A stretch of 64,000 nt of DNA from Marthasterias glacialis. Its lineage: Eukaryota > Echinodermata > Asteroidea > Forcipulatida > Asteriidae. Shown piece by piece: positions 40,501 to 47,100 of the stretch. The translations under genes and the position numbers were made by a program. The first letter of the stretch is position 1; every line of letters starts with the position of its first letter. The notes beneath the pieces are model-generated. The model saw only the letters and a list, made by a program, of their open reading frames with translations. It made no database searches and was not told where the DNA came from. The stretch covers positions 13,654,104 through 13,718,103 of the forward strand of contig OU452228.1 of assembly GCA_911728455.2 (NCBI GenBank). Reading direction: 5' to 3'.

Positions 40501-42149
40501 CTGATGTTAGTTTGGGTTTAGCCGGGGAAAAAAGAGAAAAGGACAACAAATAACTTGAATAACTAAACTACTGTTACATGAAGTAGACACCCAACTTCCT
40601 TAACACTTTACACCATTTCCTGTTTTAGAGAGAATAATAATGCACACTACTTACTGCACAAGGTTAAAGTTACAGAATGTCTGCTAGCTCAAGTTCAAAT
40701 GCCAGTTCCTGACTGACATTAACACACATTTACCGAAATACAATATGTGTTGTTTTACATTGTAAACAGTCATTTTTTCAGGAAGGAGAGCATGGAAGCT
40801 CATATTCTCATCTTACCTACATGTACATGTCGGTAGCATTGTCTACAATCCATTATCAAAATGTGCCAGAAAAGACCAATCCAATATAGTCCTAGAGGAC
40901 TTCACTTTCGTATAAATACTACACTGACTTGTAGCAAGGATGTTCTATGGTATGACCCATTCATCTGGGAATCAGCAAACCCCAAGTCTGTCAACTCTCT
41001 GATGCTATTGCATTCCTTAACCTTACTTCTGCCTGCTCCCCCCCCCCCACCCCATAGATGGTGTGCCTTCTGCCTCCTATATATTTCTAAAGATAGGCCT
41101 ACCAGATGGGAGACTGGACTATAGGCAGGCTTCGATCTTAAGAAAAATGGGGGCAGGTCTTTGCTGGCCAAATCAGAGAAATTGTACAAGGGCATGCTGG
41201 CCAAGTTGGTAGTGACAGTGCAATTTTTCTGAAGGGCATGCTGGCCAACTCGACAGGGCATAAGGCCAGTGGCCTCGGTGGCTTCGGTTAAGATCACGCC
41301 CTGTATAGGCCTATCAATTCGGTTTACACTACTATTTACTACTGACAGGCATTCAGGGATTAAGGTTGGCTCAGTTGTTTCTTCCCTGCCTTTCACCTCT
41401 GTGGGCCCTGGTTCCATTCCCGGACTACAACATGGCATGTGGATTGGGTTTCAGTCCCTACCTGACTGCGTGGGTCTTCCTAGAGCTAGGAAAATCTACG
41501 CAGTCAGGTAGGGACCCAGCTCTGGGTTTTCCTCCCAGGTCTACAACTTAATTTTCTTCATTGCCTTCTTTAATAAGTTGGTATGATGCTTCCATAGGAT
41601 GCTTTGTTGACTAAATAATTCAGATTCAGAGAGGCACAATTATTTTTTTCCCATCTTGACAAAAGTAAACTTGCGTGTGAGGAATGCACATACAAACTTC
41701 TGAATTGCAATAATCATAATTTGTGGTTATAACTCTGTAGTTTATCACCACATGCAGGACGGTCCCTAGACCAAGTAAATGGATCGTTGTACTCCTTTTT
41801 TTTATTTTAAGATTTTGACTTATTTAGATATTGACTTTTTGACTTCGCCCCAGTAATACTAGTTACTGGGTCTAGGACGGTCCCCATTTTTTAACCGACC
41901 AACCATGTTGAACAAAGACATCTACAGTACTAGTATAAGTATAACATTATAAGTCTTGAGTACTACACAGTCAGTTGTCGACAGTTGTGCTTAAAAAAAT
42001 ACTTAACAAAAATATATTTCATTTTTACACAAGTGACAATTTGAAAGCATCACTACTTACCCTTGGTTTGGATCATTCTCCACATTGTCCAGCCAAACTC
42101 GCACATGCATGGCATTGCCCTCACGGATTTGGGAAAAAATATCTTCCAT
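14207..42149 (-). CDS. ILK: Integrin-linked kinase (ILK), complete, 11 coding exons
   Basis: ILK is the scaffold pseudokinase that joins integrin tails to actin through PINCH and parvin at adhesion sites. Coding exons on the minus strand are 42149-42061, 39622-39457, 37150-37055, 34582-34486, 33410-33330, 21962-21877, 21455-21224, 20396-20275, 18071-17972, 16587-16457 and 14356-14207. All junctions are AG/GT with matching phase and sum to 449 codons (vertebrate ILK is about 452). The start [14 protein letters not shown] matches the family N-terminus. Residues about 31-150 form ankyrin repeats ([35 protein letters not shown]). The kinase-like lobe follows, with a Lys at about 219 in MAKVLR. 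There is no HRD motif ([13 protein letters not shown] instead), and GDTRFSF stands where DFG would be, as expected for this pseudokinase; APE is kept at 354-356. It ends MRTS. Intron 5 (21963-33329) hosts antisense lectin genes. The neighbour RRP8 is divergent. Confidence 0.96.
14425..14820. repeat. About 195-bp tandem duplication in ILK intron 10
   Basis: The block containing AATCACAAGACTAGAAAATC, CATGGCTCGAACCGTTG and GATAATTAGCCCAATTGTGA occurs twice head-to-tail (about 14425-14620 and 14621-14820) with moderate divergence. It lies just upstream of the last ILK exon and contains no coding sequence. Confidence 0.85.
14990..15290. repeat. Probable foldback repeat rich in GGTTNGTTTAC motifs
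   Basis: This intronic stretch has many variants of GGTTAGTTTAC/ACCGGTTTTACC in both orientations, and phrases such as GCGTCCACACTTGAC and CGTTCCCACTGGAC. It looks like a decayed palindromic element similar in style to 22590-23150, but clean ends are not visible. Confidence 0.35.
17587..17937 (+). repeat. tRNA-Leu-headed SINE, head truncated
   Basis: The plus-strand body begins at TCCCAGTCTTGACACTTATG, the position just after the B box. It runs through GTGCTATGTAAAGGAACAGG to AAAGCGCCATATAAGAACTG, then an AT-rich tail. It sits in ILK intron 9, immediately downstream of exon 9 on the plus-strand map. Confidence 0.75.
18951..19107. mobile_element. GGGCCCAATTTCATAGAGC foldback, one end truncated
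   Basis: It starts with GGGCCCAATTTCATAGAGCT and GCTTAAGCA, as in the complete elements at 20882-21060 and 36706-36919. The right end stops at CTGCTTAAGCAG without the closing terminal part. Confidence 0.7.
19262..19556 (-). repeat. tRNA-Leu-headed SINE, 3' truncated
   Basis: The minus strand shows the Leu-like arm, the B box GGTTCGAGTCCC, the GACACTTAACCATAA-like body and the AAAGGGATCCCTGTACACTT region. It ends before the tail. It lies in ILK intron 8. Confidence 0.75.
19570..20199 (+). repeat. Type B SINE 3' part, split by a later SINE
   Basis: The plus strand at 19570-19742 carries the type B body (GGCTCTCATAATTAAAAAGA ... AAGCGCCTTGAGTACC ... TTGGTA). It is interrupted by a complete SINE in reverse orientation. 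The missing 3' end (GCTATATAAGACTCCGGTAT, then TTATTATT) resumes at about 20168-20199. Joining the two pieces reproduces the intact end seen at 6810-6880. Confidence 0.8.
19743..20166 (-). repeat. tRNA-Leu-headed SINE, complete, body type A
   Basis: This is the best complete copy in the window. On the minus strand the head has the A box GTGGCCGAGCGG, a Leu(CAA)-like anticodon arm with CTCAAGCTCTGG, and the B box GGTTCGAGTCCCGG. The body runs to GCGCTATATAAAAACTGCGT and (ATT)n at 19743. The 3' end resembles that of the LINE at 23840-24923, suggesting the LINE machinery moves it. Confidence 0.85.
20742..21183. mobile_element. Foldback element interrupted by another foldback
   Basis: The left end (GGCCCAAATTCATAAACTG, then CAGTAAGCAAATG) is inverted at the right end (CTTACAGACTTTATGAAAAT, then TGGGC). 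The interior is split by a separate foldback at 20882-21060. Both lie in ILK intron 7 (20397-21223), much of which they fill. Confidence 0.65.
20882..21060. mobile_element. GGGGCCAATTTCATAGAGC foldback MITE, complete
   Basis: The long terminal inverted repeats begin GGCCAATTTCATAGAGCTGC and end GCAGCTCTATGAAATTGG. It is the same family as 36706-36919 and 18951-19107. Non-coding. Confidence 0.8.
22060..22400 (-). repeat. tRNA-Leu-headed SINE, third body type
   Basis: The minus strand has a Leu-like head with GCCGAGCGGTCTAGTGCAC. The body is different from types A and B (GTATAAATGGGTACCTGCGA, then CTCCCCAGGGAGCTGAGAAA). It ends GCGCTATATAAGAACTT followed by (ATT)n at about 22060. It is in ILK intron 5, close to exon 6. 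Confidence 0.75.
22590..23150. repeat. Probable foldback element with GGTCTAA motifs
   Basis: The left part (GTTCATACGCCGTACTCAAG, then TTGGTCTAATG) and the right part (GTCTAACTTTAGTACTGTGT, then CTGAACG) are partly inverted. The interior has many ACTTAGACC/GGTCTAACT variants. It resembles a decayed MITE in ILK intron 5. Confidence 0.45.
23166..23336. mobile_element. 170-bp near-perfect hairpin
   Basis: CAAATATAACATG and GGGTGGACA at the left, then TAGCTCCCCTCGGTATTGGAAGT, reappear inverted on the right (CTTCCAATATACCTCGGGGA, then TGTCCACCC and CATGTTATATTTG). The loop is about AACTAGTTCAGTTAGCTCCA. It is typical of a small foldback transposon. Confidence 0.8.
23395..23830. repeat. Dispersed repeat upstream of LINE and lectin A
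   Basis: It is highly similar to 26695-27365 (minus an inserted SINE) and partly to 7300-7445 and 8440-8560. The block includes CAGTGCAGTATCTTGCCTGC, AAGAAATGCCCTTGGATGTA and GTGGTATTCGTTCATAACAA. It might be duplicated together with the lectin unit, or be an independent repeat. Confidence 0.7.
23840..24923 (+). mobile_element. 5'-truncated CR1/L2-like LINE, ORF2 3' part
   Basis: An uninterrupted frame runs from SGVPQGSV (23851) to the stop after THLFRSI (24802-24804). YADDTQLY is the reverse-transcriptase catalytic motif, so this copy keeps the C-terminal half of the RT and the region after it. Downstream come [65 protein letters not shown] and [13 protein letters not shown], the usual C-terminal order in CR1/L2 LINEs. 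The 3' UTR is short and ends in (ATT)n. EN and the start of RT are missing, so it cannot move itself. The intact frame suggests a fairly recent insertion in ILK intron 5. Confidence 0.88.
25524..26132 (+). CDS. Secreted C-type lectin A, single exon, in ILK intron 5
   Basis: The protein has 202 codons. Residues 1-22 form a signal peptide ([14 protein letters not shown] core, cleavage likely after SEA). A C-type lectin domain covers about 28-156, with six cysteines at 28, 39, 56, 132, 146 and 154. It shows FWIGF (92-96), AWTDGT (106-111), EPN (122-124) and WND (141-143). EPN and WND are the calcium- and mannose-type sugar-binding motifs, so it probably binds carbohydrate outside the cell, a common role in invertebrate immunity or adhesion. 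The whole domain lies in one exon without introns, antisense to ILK. After MNGFK the tail of about 42 residues is not lectin-like and differs from paralogue B, probably because of small indels. A damaged second lectin-domain segment follows at 26150-26300. Confidence 0.85.
   Translation: MLPHLIAFCLVGTFNFHCLSEAKLQTRCPAAWLAFEDHCYLYVREARNFTEAETHCMSLSKLRRSAHLASVENQQENDFMLAYVKAVEEGDFWIGFTDQHSEGLYAWTDGTLSLFTNWKKGEPNNRHGNENCAHIKIKRGWNDKECGAQKYFMCKMNGFKILLSDLVTHPGIIIFFSFNSLDEVQTTFDLYVTIFNSHSYKA
26150..26300 (+). pseudogene. Partial second C-type lectin segment, copy A
   Basis: The plus strand encodes [20 protein letters not shown], then [20 protein letters not shown]. This resembles the W.DG...NW..GEPNN..G.ENC...W.D..C part of a lectin domain, with ESN for EPN. 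It is followed by CAG|GCAAGT, which could be a rare GC splice donor. A candidate acceptor (CACAG|ATCTTTGC) lies at about 31858. The front half of the domain is absent, so I regard it as a remnant, though it could be an alternative 3' exon. Confidence 0.55.
26391..26494. mobile_element. Short foldback with TTATCACAC ends
   Basis: The ends TTATCACACAAGTGC and GGCACGTATGATAA are inverted, with inner arms around GAATACGGAAAAATA and TTTCCGTATTC. The same family occurs at 43356-43491. Confidence 0.65.
26695..27365. repeat. Second copy of the 23395-23830 block, split by a SINE
   Basis: It matches the upstream block in order along its length. The copy is interrupted at about 26998-27235 by a tRNA-derived SINE. 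It lies upstream of lectin B as the first copy lies upstream of lectin A. Confidence 0.7.
26998..27235 (+). repeat. tRNA-derived SINE, third family (GGTTGGCTCAGTGG)
   Basis: The head GGTTGGCACAGTGGTTTC, B box GGTTCGAATCCC and body TGGACTGGGTTTTCAGTCCC, TGCGTGGGTTTTCCC are also found at 37255-37500, 40350-40507 (minus), 41352-41575 and 46552-46680. Copies are about 70-240 bp. Confidence 0.75.
27366..29475. other. Intronic stretch between the two lectin genes
   Basis: No exon is recognised. Around 28460-28470 there is a short GCTAGCTAGCT run. At about 29085-29345 weak similarity to the region upstream of lectin A (25060-25330) suggests that part of its 5' flank was duplicated with the gene. 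Confidence 0.4.
29518..30021 (+). CDS. Secreted C-type lectin B, single exon, paralogue of A
   Basis: I chose the ATG at 29518 because it aligns with the start of paralogue A; an in-frame ATG lies upstream at 29476. The protein has 167 codons, with a signal peptide ending near FHCLSEA. The lectin domain has the same six cysteines, FWIGF, AWTDGT, EPN and WDD (in place of WND). It is nearly identical to A over most of the domain. Differences cluster around the sugar-binding loop ([14 protein letters not shown] versus [14 protein letters not shown]), which could change ligand choice. It ends at FKISCQT. Like A it has no intron and sits antisense in ILK intron 5, about 4 kb downstream of A, so it is a tandem duplicate. 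Confidence 0.85.
   Translation: MLLHVYMIAFCLVGTFNFHCLSEAKLQTRCPPAWLAFEDHCYLYVREAQTFTEAETHCMSLSKLRRSAHLASVENQQENDFMLAYVNAVERGDFWIGFNDQQSEGLYAWTDGTLSLFTNWRAGEPNNWRGNQNCVYIHIKGGWDDKECGAQKYFMCKMNGFKISCQT
30145..30300 (+). pseudogene. Partial second C-type lectin segment, copy B
   Basis: It is nearly identical to 26150-26300, but a one-base deletion near CAGCCTTTAAAGCTTG breaks the frame of the segment ahead of GESNNYRG. It ends with the same CAG|GCAAGT. This break supports a decaying remnant rather than a working exon. Confidence 0.6.
30660..30965 (-). pseudogene. THAP-element relic, second copy
   Basis: It matches 2700-3060 on both sides of the start (ATTTTCCATATAACAAAAA, then CACATTCCTGACCATTTAG). 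Most of the THAP domain is deleted: the frame reads [11 protein letters not shown] and then departs. Confidence 0.6.
31273..31560. mobile_element. hAT-like MITE with 8-bp target duplication
   Basis: The terminal inverted repeats are CAGCGGCGTAGCCAGG (left) and CAGCGGCAGAGCCAAGG (right, reversed). ACAGGGGG flanks both sides (31265-31272 and 31561-31568). Eight-base duplications and CAG-type ends fit hAT transposons. The interior is dominated by T-rich low-complexity sequence with a G/C block at the right end, and has no transposase. Confidence 0.8.
32450..32600. mobile_element. GC-rich foldback, copy 1
   Basis: The segment from TTGGGAGACTTTTGAGACGC and GGCGGCGGCAGACACAACGG to GTGAGAACTGTGAAAAAT matches 62015-62185 in reverse orientation. 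Internal arms GACAGTTCTGAG and GAGAACTGTG pair. Its CpG-rich core contrasts with the AT-rich surroundings. Confidence 0.7.
32767..32880. mobile_element. GTGGATTTCAC foldback with ACTAGTCCTAAC units
   Basis: The ends GGTGGATTTCACAAAACTAG and CGCTTAGTGAAATCCACACC are inverted, and the interior repeats CTAGTCCTAAC in both orientations. A second copy is at 55262-55392. Confidence 0.7.
33690..33993 (-). repeat. tRNA-Leu-headed SINE, fourth body type
   Basis: The head (GCCGAGCCGTATAGTGCAAC, with B box GGTTCGAATCCCGG) and the shared stretch GTCCTTGAGCAAGACACTTA are present. The body beyond (AAGAGACTTGCGGTATATCT, CTCGAGTGGCCTTTGGGCC) is unlike types A, B or the third type. It lies in ILK intron 4. 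Confidence 0.7.
35271..35574. mobile_element. Foldback with CGTTTCAGACTGG ends
   Basis: TAACGTCCGTTTCAGACTGG at the left is inverted as CCAGTCTGAAACAGGTTATA at the right, and GAGTCGT/ACGACTC arms recur inside. About 300 bp, non-coding, in ILK intron 3. Confidence 0.7.
36706..36919. mobile_element. GGGCCCAATTTCACAGAGC foldback MITE, complete
   Basis: The ends GGGCCCAATTTCACAGAGCT and AGCTCTATGAAATTGGGCCC are inverted over about 30 bp. It is the best-preserved copy of the family also seen at 18951 and 20882. Confidence 0.85.
37255..37500 (+). repeat. tRNA-derived SINE, third family
   Basis: The head is GGTTGGTTCAGTGGTTTC and the B box GGTTCGAATCCC. The body includes TTCGGTATTCAGTCCCTACC, and the copy ends near TAAATAAATA. 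It is in ILK intron 2. Confidence 0.75.
38580..39262 (+). repeat. Foldback-derived repeat joined to a tRNA-Leu SINE
   Basis: 38580-38865 shares AGAGAGGACCAGTT and ACTAACCAACCACTAGT with 47930-48060 and with the foldback at 58400-58721. From 38866 a plus-strand Leu-headed SINE of type A follows (GTCGCGGCCGAATGGATAAG, B box GGTTCGAGTCCC, end GCGCTATAAGAACTGGGTAT, then TTATTATTATT). A further SINE scrap lies at about 39335-39415. Confidence 0.7.
39926..40094. mobile_element. CAGGCCTTGATCTTAA foldback, copy 1
   Basis: The ends CAGGCCTTGATCTTAA and TTAAGATCAAGGCCTG are exact inverse copies. The interior carries the motif GGGCATGCTGGCCAA twice. A second copy, with mutated ends, is at 41126-41303, about 1.2 kb away. 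Both are in ILK intron 1. Confidence 0.85.
40350..40507 (-). repeat. tRNA-derived SINE, third family
   Basis: The minus strand reads GGTTGGCTCAGTGGTTCC, then GGTTCGAATCCCACC, then GGAGCCTTGCATGTGGATCG, matching the family at 26998-27235. Confidence 0.75.
41126..41303. mobile_element. CAGGCCTTGATCTTAA foldback, copy 2
   Basis: It is the same element as 39926-40094, in the same orientation, with a few substitutions in both terminal repeats and a short GGTGGCTTC insertion near the right end. Confidence 0.8.
41352..41575 (+). repeat. SINE (third family) with internal snapback
   Basis: The head GGTTGGCTCAGTTGTTTC and B-box-like GGTTCCATTCCC are present. Within it, TCCCTACCTGACTGCGT (about 41454-41470) is inverted as ACGCAGTCAGGTAGGGA (about 41499-41515), with an AGAGCT-centred loop. 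Normal copies of the family lack this inverted piece. Confidence 0.75.
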
Positions 42150-42580
42150 ATCTGACTTGTTTCTGAAAATTTATTTTCTTTATGACAATTCAAATAATTC
42201 CAAACATCCGATACTTTAAAGTTTATTTGATCGAGGGTGAAACAAGCGACTTTTAACTAAAAATCAAGAACCATGTTTCATTTTGTCTGCTGCAACACTT
42301 AAAAAAGAGGCTGACGGTGATGCATCGAAGTTCAATGTGAAATTTGTCACTGGGGTTGTCGTTGTTAACCAACGTTAACTGTTCGATGGGGCAAGTGCCC
42401 TATGCATTGCCGTTGGATTTGTACACACAGCACTGTCAGTAGTCAGAACGACGATAGCCGCCCACACACAAATCGTAAACTTGCCCAGTCAAGACTTCTC
42501 AACTAAATTCTGAAGACTTCGATTTTGCCTGTTTAATGACTTTGTAAGAAATTCATAGTTTAGTTCAAAGATGAGCTTAC

Positions 42581-43007
42581 TATCGATGCACAGGGAGTTA
42601 GGCGGGTTTCTCCAGCCACACCACCAAACAACTTCATGGATGCCTTCACGGTGACACACGGCAACAGACTGGTACCTCAAGTGTTTTAACTCTTCATTGT
42701 ATTAATGATCGACGGTAGTTTGGGATTTAGACTGTTTTGGAGTTCAACGAACTCTGTCGAAAATGTCAAGCCAAATAAGGTCACGGAATGTTTATGATAA
42801 AAAGCGCCCTCTGCCATCAATGTCTTGATAGTATTTAAGTAAGACACGTGCTATGTGTGTACATGTGTACATGTACGTTGTAGTAATCGTAAAAAAAATT
42901 TCATTGCGTTGATTGCATGCACCATGGAGATGGAAAAACTGCAGTGAGATCATCCTTGCTCTGTGGTGAGATCAAGCATAGATCAAGTGGTCATCGCGGT
43001 CGACATA
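42581..43007. promoter_or_regulatory. Candidate bidirectional ILK/RRP8 promoter and noncoding first exons
   Basis: The ILK start codon is preceded by a likely acceptor (TTTTCAG|AAACAAG). A minus-strand donor GTAAGC at 42580-42575 could end a noncoding exon that starts above 42581. The RRP8 start codon directly follows an acceptor (GATTGCAG|ATGG). A plus-strand donor at 43008 (CGACATA|GTAAGT) could end its noncoding exon. Between them lie a perfect CArG box CCAAATAAGG at 42771-42780 (SRF type) and an E-box CACGTG at 42845-42850. No clear TATA box is seen. The exon positions are inferred and not proven. Confidence 0.5.
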
Positions 43008-43355
43008 GTAAGTATATTTCTAATGGGATTGATGGACGTTCAAATGTTGTCATGTTAAACTAAAAGGTATTTCAGTAACCAACAGCTACTGTTTATAAAT
43101 TATTATTGTGTATGTAGTGAAGTATCGATATTGTAAAACTACGTTAGAAATCAGGAATTATCTTCAAGCAAACTTTAATCCTCAATTCTAATTGGTCGAT
43201 CTTTAGCAATAAGAGTGTGATATATAATCAGTAGTCACATTGTACGGCCCATATCACACCCCTATTCTCACACGCTGTTCTAACTCTTATCTTCAGAATT
43301 CATTGTAAATTCACTGTAAATTCAAAAGCGGCGCGTTTGCTTGAAGATAAATTCT

Positions 43356-43491
43356 TTATCACAGGCACGCTCGTGGAATACGGGAAAATATCAATATCTG
43401 CGTCCCATATCAAACTCGGCCTGTGGCCTCGTTGGGCATGGGAAGCAGAAATGCTAAATTTTTCCGTATTTCACATGCGCTTGTGTGATAA
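43356..43491. mobile_element. TTATCACA foldback, second copy
   Basis: The ends TTATCACAGGCACGCTCGTG and GCGCTTGTGTGATAA are inverted, with inner GGAATACGGGAAAATA and TTTTTCCGTATTTC. It is the same family as 26391-26494, and it lies between the candidate RRP8 first exon and the start codon. Confidence 0.65.
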
Positions 43492-44132
43492 CTAACAATG
43501 TAGTAATTATTATTAGGAGAAAATGTTTGTTAACTTACTGAATACTACTAAAAATTACTAGCTGGTCATTTTCTCAACCAAGAAAGCTGCCCGCCGCCAC
43601 AAAGTCGCCCCCAACAATGTCACCTCAAACAAGCTTGCCCTCTGGGTTGTAACAATATCACCTCCACAATGTCACCCCAAGCAAAGTTGCCCCAAGCAAT
43701 GTCGCCCCAAGCAAAGTTGCCCACTACTAAACAAACTTTAATGTCCCTCAAAGGCAGCAATGCCAAGACAGTAAAAGACAACTTTTCAGTCAAGAAACTG
43801 CTAAAAATAGCGTGTGATTTCTTAGTTGCGATAATCAGCATGTGATTTACTAGTTGCGATAATCATGTTACCCACCATCCTCCTGACGGTCGGAACCGCC
43901 AGAATGTTCTACTGGACTGCGACATTGTGCCGAACTAGGAGAACAATCCTACACAAAGGAACATGCTCGTGAACATTTTGAACATTCTAATGAAATATTC
44001 CAGCAGTCCAACAGAGCAATCTTTGCACACCCTCTGGAATACTTCCATCAATCCATTTGTAACGTTTCCACCCTCCTGACTTTTGAGATGCTCTTAACAA
44101 TGACTTACTTTCCTCTCAAAATGTGATTGCAG

Positions 44133-47100
44133 ATGGATTTTTTGAGTGTCCATGGTTCTGATGACTGGGGTGAGGCACCGGATACCAGCGCTCTTCACAA
44201 TCAGTTATTTAGTCATTCTACTGCTTCTAAAGATCAACCAAGAGGGAAGGTAAAACAGGATTCATTGCTGTGCTTAAAGTAAAAAGGAAATGCCAGAGTC
44301 CCTCAAACCAGAAACACCAGGGCAAACCCCTTCTCTTAGCGATAAGTGTAACTGGGTTCTTTTACATACATTACACAACACACGGGACCTACGGCTTTAC
44401 GTCCCATCCAAAGGACGAAGCAATAATGGTTAAGTGTCTTGCTTAAGGACACAAGTGTCAAGACCGGAACTCAAACCCACACTCTGCGGATCAGAAACAC
44501 CAGAGCTTGAGTCTAGTCTGGCTCCAGCTGGAACGAGTTTACAGTAGTATTACATTAGGCTCCAGCTGGATGGTGCGACACATAAATTTTAGTCCAATAT
44601 GGCAGACATTTTAATACTTTAAAATCAGTGAGCACGGTCTTCTTTAGATTCTTTTCACTAAATAGTTTTTAAACAAAACTTGGTCTAAATGGGTACTTTT
44701 TTTCATGGACAACCTTTTCATCATTTTGTTTTTCTCAGTTCTTGCTTGACAGCAGAGTTGTATTTTTGGTACTTTTCATTAGAGTTTACTCCTCAGTTTT
44801 GTATTGTTTCTCCCTAGAAATCAAAAGTGAGCAAACGGAATGTAGCTGAAACTCCAAATGTCCAGACTGAAAGCATCAAAGTTGTGAAGAAAACCGCTGA
44901 AAAACCAGCGCCAAAGACAGATGATGTGCAAGCTCACGGCACTGACAAAACAGGGACAAGGAAGAAAAGGAAAATTGACACCAATGACAGCAGGATACCA
45001 GTGAAGAACCAGAAGATAAAAGCATCTGCAAGACAAGAGGAGAAGACAAAGGTGGAGGTTGGGATGAAGAAAAGCATCCAACCTGAGTCATCGGCTCCAA
45101 GTGAGCTTAGCAGTATTTCAGCGAAAAAGAAGCGGAAACGAAAACCAAGAAATAACAAATTTAAGACTGCTGAGTTTGGTTGTCCCCTGCAACAGACGGA
45201 AACTTTTAAGCCTGACCATTTGTTGACACCATTACCCCAAGGTCAAACAGAAACTATGAATGAATCTAATTCAAAGGTTGTACCACATATGAATGAAAAA
45301 CGTCGTTGCAAAAAATTGAAAAGAAGAGAGAAAAAGAAAGAGAAAGACAGTTTCGTGTCGCAAAAACCTGACTGCAACAAAGTTGCATTTGTGAAGGAGG
45401 ACAAAAAGAACCAAAGAACTAAGTCAAATATAAAAAAAGGTACCTTTGAGAAGAAAGAAACCAACATCCAACAGCGGACTAAGGCTGGTAATACTGGCAA
45501 CTTGAACAGCAACAAAAACAAAACACAAACAGACAAAGGAAGGAGTAAAGATTTAAAGACTGCAAAAGAAGTAAACATTCAACAAGCCAAAGTACATTTT
45601 GAGAATCTGAATAAAGTAGAAGACAAGACAGAGAAAAAAGAGTCTACAAATGTGGTTAGTAATGAAGACGGCTGGAATGCCGAAGATGAACCCCCACCAG
45701 ACCGCACCGCAAAGCAGACACTGAAGTCCAAAATGGAGGCACGTCTGAAGTCTGCACATTTTCGCTATTTGAATGAGCAGCTGTACAAGACCACGGGGTC
45801 GGAAGCCTACCAGATGATGTCACAAGACAGGGAGGCATTTGAGATTTACCACAGTGGATTTTCTCAGCAGGTCAAACATTGGCCAGTTAATCCTGTAGAT
45901 ATCTTCATTAACAACCTCAACACAATGTGAGTTTGATGCAAAGTTGTTTTCCCTTGTCATGTTCAGTCGACTTACAAAGTACTTTGTCAAGGCAAACAAA
46001 AGGCTAGTCTTAAGTTGTCATTTGAAAGAGGTAGACAAACTTTTCTACATATTGAATGTTGAAGGTATATGTAACTTTTTGCAAAACAGCATTTGCAACG
46101 TTCCTTTTTTTATAGTTACACCAGGACTCACAGAGTCCTAAATTTTTACTATGAGATTTTCAGTTGTTTTTTTGAAAATTCTCGCCCCTTTTCAGGCCAG
46201 AAAATCTTCTTGTTGGTGACTTTGGTTGTGGAGAGGCACGTATTGCACAGAGCGTAAAACAAACCGTTCACTCATTTGATCTCTGTTCTCTCAATGAGCA
46301 TGTGACGGTGTGTGACATTGAAAAGGTAAGTGGAGTTCGGATAATCAAACAAACAATTCATGTAAAGGTCAGCAAGACACATGTGGTACATGTAGTTGTG
46401 ATTGTTGATGACATGAGGGCCAAACAGACCTGATGCGTCTGACGTCATGAGTCCCATAGAGATATGTACAACAGCGCCCTCAATGAGGTCAAAACGGCCG
46501 TGCATGCCCTCTATAAAGTTTGATGAGTTGACAACCAACAAGAACAGTCATCAAGTTAGCTCAGTGGTTTCTTTTCCTGCCTTTCACCTCTGTGGACCCC
46601 GGTTAGAATCCCACCTCAGACCAGAGCTCATTTGGGGATTGGGTCTCCATGATCCCCCACCGTTCCATTTTCCCTCGGCTTTGCCTCGGGGGGAAATAGA
46701 AGGCTCTTGGGGATCACCTCAGGAGTCGTAGTTTTAACCATAGCACTTGAAGCAGTCAATATTTGTAGACTATTCAACCCCACCTCATGATAAAACAAAA
46801 ACAGCAATAATTGTACGACTAGAAAATTTACAAAGTCTAATAAGCTAACGTTTCTTGAAAATAAATGTTAAGCAGCTCATGCCTGATACTTCACGGAGGT
46901 AATGGAGGCAATTGCCTCCGTTGCCCCTGGTCATTGCCTTGGTACCCTCAAAATGTTCCAGTACAAACTTACAATTTCCTCATAGAGGTGCCCTTTATCA
47001 AGACGAAAATGCCTTGGTGCCCTTGCCCTTTCAAGAACGAACCAATCAAGACTGCCAGAGCTATTGAAAGAAATATGTATATTTGCAGCCAGTTACTTTG

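Noticed and set aside
45243-45578. 111-codon frame on the minus strand inside RRP8 exon 2
   Set aside because: It is the complement of a Lys-rich coding region, which gives a Phe/Leu-rich shadow frame.
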